Source of the DNA: a virus
Virus record (IMG/VR): IMGVR_UViG_3300030090_006995
Span: 1-51,383 of that record
DNA: 51,383 bases
Reading direction: 5' to 3' (one strand)
Shown: one piece after another, positions 49,091 through 51,383 of the stretch
How the letters are laid out: each line of letters starts with the position of its first letter
Numbering within the stretch: position 1 is the first letter of the stretch
Notes under the pieces: model-generated
The model's database searches: none
The model's input: the letters and a program-made list of their open reading frames with translations, nothing else
Told to the model about the DNA's origin: nothing
Program-made: the position numbers and the translations under genes

Positions 49091-51383
49091 AACTAACTGC
49101 TGAACCCTCGTATAAAAGACCAGGTCCGTCAACTATTTCTTGGAAATTAGCATCTGTTCTAGTCGCGTAGAAGGTAATTAAGATAAACTCTGCAGTTCTC
49201 ACTGGCTTCAGGTAAATGTCAACCCTAAGCTTATTTTCATCAATAACTTGCGGAGTATTGTTTCTTTCATCGCATACAATCAAGTAGTCATAAACTCCTT
49301 GGTTTTGTTTAGCCCTCTCAAAAATCGGTGTTAAGACGTTAACTAGTCTCGTTCTAGTGAACTCTGTATTAGGTTCAAATACGAAGAACTGAGCTGCTTT
49401 CTTAGTAGGTCTTTCTAATGCTAAGAACAACCTTCTAACATTAATTCTATCGAATGCACTTGGTTTCTTCTGTAAGGTCTTCTGTCCAAATATAACATTA
49501 CCCTGTGATGGGAAGAATGCTACTGGGTTAATAGCTGATTTATACAACTCATCTCTTTGCTTCTGATTCGGATTAATTGCAATATCAGTTGCAGTTGTAA
49601 GTAAACCTCTGTTAAATCCTGCTGGCGCAAACCACGGGAACGTTGCTGCGTCACTCTTAGCCATAGTAGCTGCAGCATATCCTGAGAACGGAACCCATAC
49701 AAGCTCACCTAATCCCTGGTCATATGTTTGTGCCCAGTTACCATATACTGTAGCATAAGAAGTGTTCTGTGAAGAGAACTGATGCTTCATTGGCCAGAAT
49801 ACATCCGTTGAGAAGTTTCTAGACTTATCATCTAATATTCTTGTTTCACCATTTCCAATAGCTACGATCTGTCTAAATGTATCAGCAATAAATATTGCAT
49901 CTCCTCTTGTTCCTCCAAGATATGGTGGCTTAACAAACGTTTCAAACTTATCAAAGATAGTATTATAATTACTTCTAAGAGTTAAGCCGCCTCCTGCTAA
50001 AGCGTTAGAAGTTCTTAGTGCTTTAACTGCTGTTGCAGTTGTACCACCGTAGTAGAATTCATCATAATATAATGGATCGCCTTCAGTAATTCCTCTAGAC
50101 TTAGCCATCGCCCAGATGGTACCTAAACCAGCTTCAGGAATAACATCAATATCGTAAATTTCATCGTTTTTAATGCCGTCTAATGCTCTATCAAGCTTAC
50201 CTGGTATATCACCTAGATCTTTATTAGTTACTTTAGTATTGGTATACGCACCAAGTGGGAATAATTTACCAGCATAGCCTAGTTCTTTTTCTAGTCTAGT
50301 AAACTGTGAACTAGTAGCAAATCCTATAGTGCCAAAATCGTCCCCAGTCGGATCTGCTGTTAGCAGCGCATCGCTTATTACTCTTATTCTTAACTTAGGA
50401 TTATTATCAGTATTTAAATTATCATCACCAGTATTACGCTGTGTAATATTTTGGTTAACTAATACTTTTACGTTACGTGATTTAGCATCTTGATTGCCAA
50501 CAAAGTAATTAAGTTGTCTTCCCCCCTTTTGATCATCAATCTTACGGAAAGCATTAATAGATCCAACTAATTTATCTTCTAAATTATAACCAAGCTGGAA
50601 TGCTTGAGCAGCATTTTGCGTTCTTCTTAATTTAAACACACCCATGCTTAATACATCATCACTATCTCTACCTTCTAAATCATAATCTACTAAGTTTTCC
50701 ATTACCTGTGAAATACTACCATCAGGACCTGTAGTAGCATTAGCTGAAAGAGGAAAATCTAAAGTATTATCCCTTAATATAGTATATGAATTCTGTTTAT
50801 AAGCAGAAGCGGTAATAGTTGCCGTGCTTCTTAATCCAACAAAATTATTAGCTGGGTTAATATCAGCATTATCAATTAGACCTATGTAATAGCCTTCGTA
50901 GTTTTGATTAATTGTACTTGTAGACTTGTTTAATATAATAAGAGGTGAATTACCCATTCTAGTATTTCTTTGAGCAGCAGTACCATCTACAACAAAATCC
51001 TTAGCTAATCCGGAAGAATCAGACCAATCAAATAATGTACCATCAACAGCGCTAAGATATTCTGATTCAGTTAATTCTACATGTGTAGGTTCACCTATAA
51101 ACACCGTACCACCAGATGCAATACTACTATAAGTTTGATTTAAAGCTCTTGTTGCCATTCCATTTGTACCGCTGGCTCCCTGACCAGATAAAGAAATAGC
51201 TGATCCAGAATAAACTAAAGCAGAATATTGTGAACCAAATCCATCACCATTACCAGCTCCATATGGCAATCTACTCGTGTAGAGATTTGCTGGTGAGTTT
51301 AAAACTTCTTTTGCAGTATGGTAAAAGTATCTTTCTGCAGAGTTAGTAGGTGGTCCATAAATTTGATCTAAATCTTGCTGAGT
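49089..51383 (-). CDS. gp18: Tail sheath protein, T4 gp18 (5' end beyond window)
   Basis: At least 764 aa; T4 gp18 is 659. An internal TTG at 51269 is not the start: the frame stays open to the right edge with 38 further codons (QQDLDQIYGPPTNS, YFYHTAKEVLNSPANLYTSR) that look like sheath sequence. The C-terminal domain is clear: LVWVPFSGYAAATMA, SAINPVAFFPSQGNVIFGQKT, RINVRRLFLALERPT and the end VRTAEFILITFYATRTDANFQEI (as separate strands), the sheath handshake domain. The contractile outer sheath. Confidence 0.92.
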   Translation of the reverse strand, partial: TQQDLDQIYGPPTNSAERYFYHTAKEVLNSPANLYTSRLPYGAGNGDGFGSQYSALVYSGSAISLSGQGASGTNGMATRALNQTYSSIASGGTVFIGEPTHVELTESEYLSAVDGTLFDWSDSSGLAKDFVVDGTAAQRNTRMGNSPLIILNKSTSTINQNYEGYYIGLIDNADINPANNFVGLRSTATITASAYKQNSYTILRDNTLDFPLSANATTGPDGSISQVMENLVDYDLEGRDSDDVLSMGVFKLRRTQNAAQAFQLGYNLEDKLVGSINAFRKIDDQKGGRQLNYFVGNQDAKSRNVKVLVNQNITQRNTGDDNLNTDNNPKLRIRVISDALLTADPTGDDFGTIGFATSSQFTRLEKELGYAGKLFPLGAYTNTKVTNKDLGDIPGKLDRALDGIKNDEIYDIDVIPEAGLGTIWAMAKSRGITEGDPLYYDEFYYGGTTATAVKALRTSNALAGGGLTLRSNYNTIFDKFETFVKPPYLGGTRGDAIFIADTFRQIVAIGNGETRILDDKSRNFSTDVFWPMKHQFSSQNTSYATVYGNWAQTYDQGLGELVWVPFSGYAAATMAKSDAATFPWFAPAGFNRGLLTTATDIAINPNQKQRDELYKSAINPVAFFPSQGNVIFGQKTLQKKPSAFDRINVRRLFLALERPTKKAAQFFVFEPNTEFTRTRLVNVLTPIFERAKQNQGVYDYLIVCDERNNTPQVIDENKLRVDIYLKPVRTAEFILITFYATRTDANFQEIVDGPGLLYEGSAVS

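Noticed and set aside
51267-51269. TTG as start of the tail sheath gene
   Set aside because: The frame continues upstream to the window edge with sheath-like sequence, so this codon is internal Leu.
1-51383. tRNA genes, integrase, att sites or insertion sequences
   Set aside because: None recognised by eye; the dense gene packing leaves little room for them.

Overview
This window is a segment of a T4-like contractile-tailed phage genome (myovirus). It is AT-rich by eye and densely packed on both strands. T4-type replication proteins present are gp41 helicase, gp59-like loader, gp32 SSB, gp45 clamp, RNase H, gp61 primase and gp44 clamp loader. T4-type tail and packaging proteins are gp18, gp19, two gp26-like chaperones, gp29-like tape measure, gp48/54-like, gp53, hub, gp25, gp6 and gp16-like. 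No photosynthesis genes, tRNAs, integrase or reverse transcriptase were seen. The host cannot be named; a marine bacterium is plausible because the gene set resembles marine T4-like phages.

Layout: 1-109 is the 5' end of a leftward gene cut by the window edge. 127-1936 (+) holds an HhH protein, a stand-alone glutamine amidotransferase and a glycosyltransferase-like protein. 1956-9926 (+) is the replication block: helicase, DHH phosphoesterase, two small genes including the gp59-like loader, SSB, clamp, small unknowns, RNase H and primase. 9908-11411 holds small genes, one acidic leftward and three rightward. 11394-37528 (-) is a long baseplate and adhesin block read right to left: gp25, gp6, three large structural proteins (one with a trypsin-like domain), two more structural proteins, three collar/fibre proteins, small genes, a lectin-like protein and a 1913-aa Thr/Ser-rich, Cys-rich, protease-bearing giant protein. 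Two glycosyltransferase-like genes follow it. 37590-40577 mixes rightward genes (unknowns, dUTPase, gp44, DUF6899-like) with leftward gp16-like. 40574-51383 (-) is the tail module from gp18 (cut by the right edge) to the hub. No stretch over 300 bases lacks a gene.

Three points stand out. (1) The giant mucin-like protein lies directly upstream of a GT with GalNAc-transferase-like motifs and a DUF3395-GT fusion, which suggests a virion adhesin glycosylated by its own phage. (2) Two virion proteins carry paralogous trypsin-like domains with intact candidate triads and identical Asp-Ser spacing. (3) T4-late-promoter-like boxes (NATAAATA and close variants) lie almost always 5-6 nt upstream of the start codon, with no Shine-Dalgarno sequence. 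This predicts leaderless or nearly leaderless late mRNAs. A TATAAT-type box shows a similar 6-7 nt geometry at several rightward genes.
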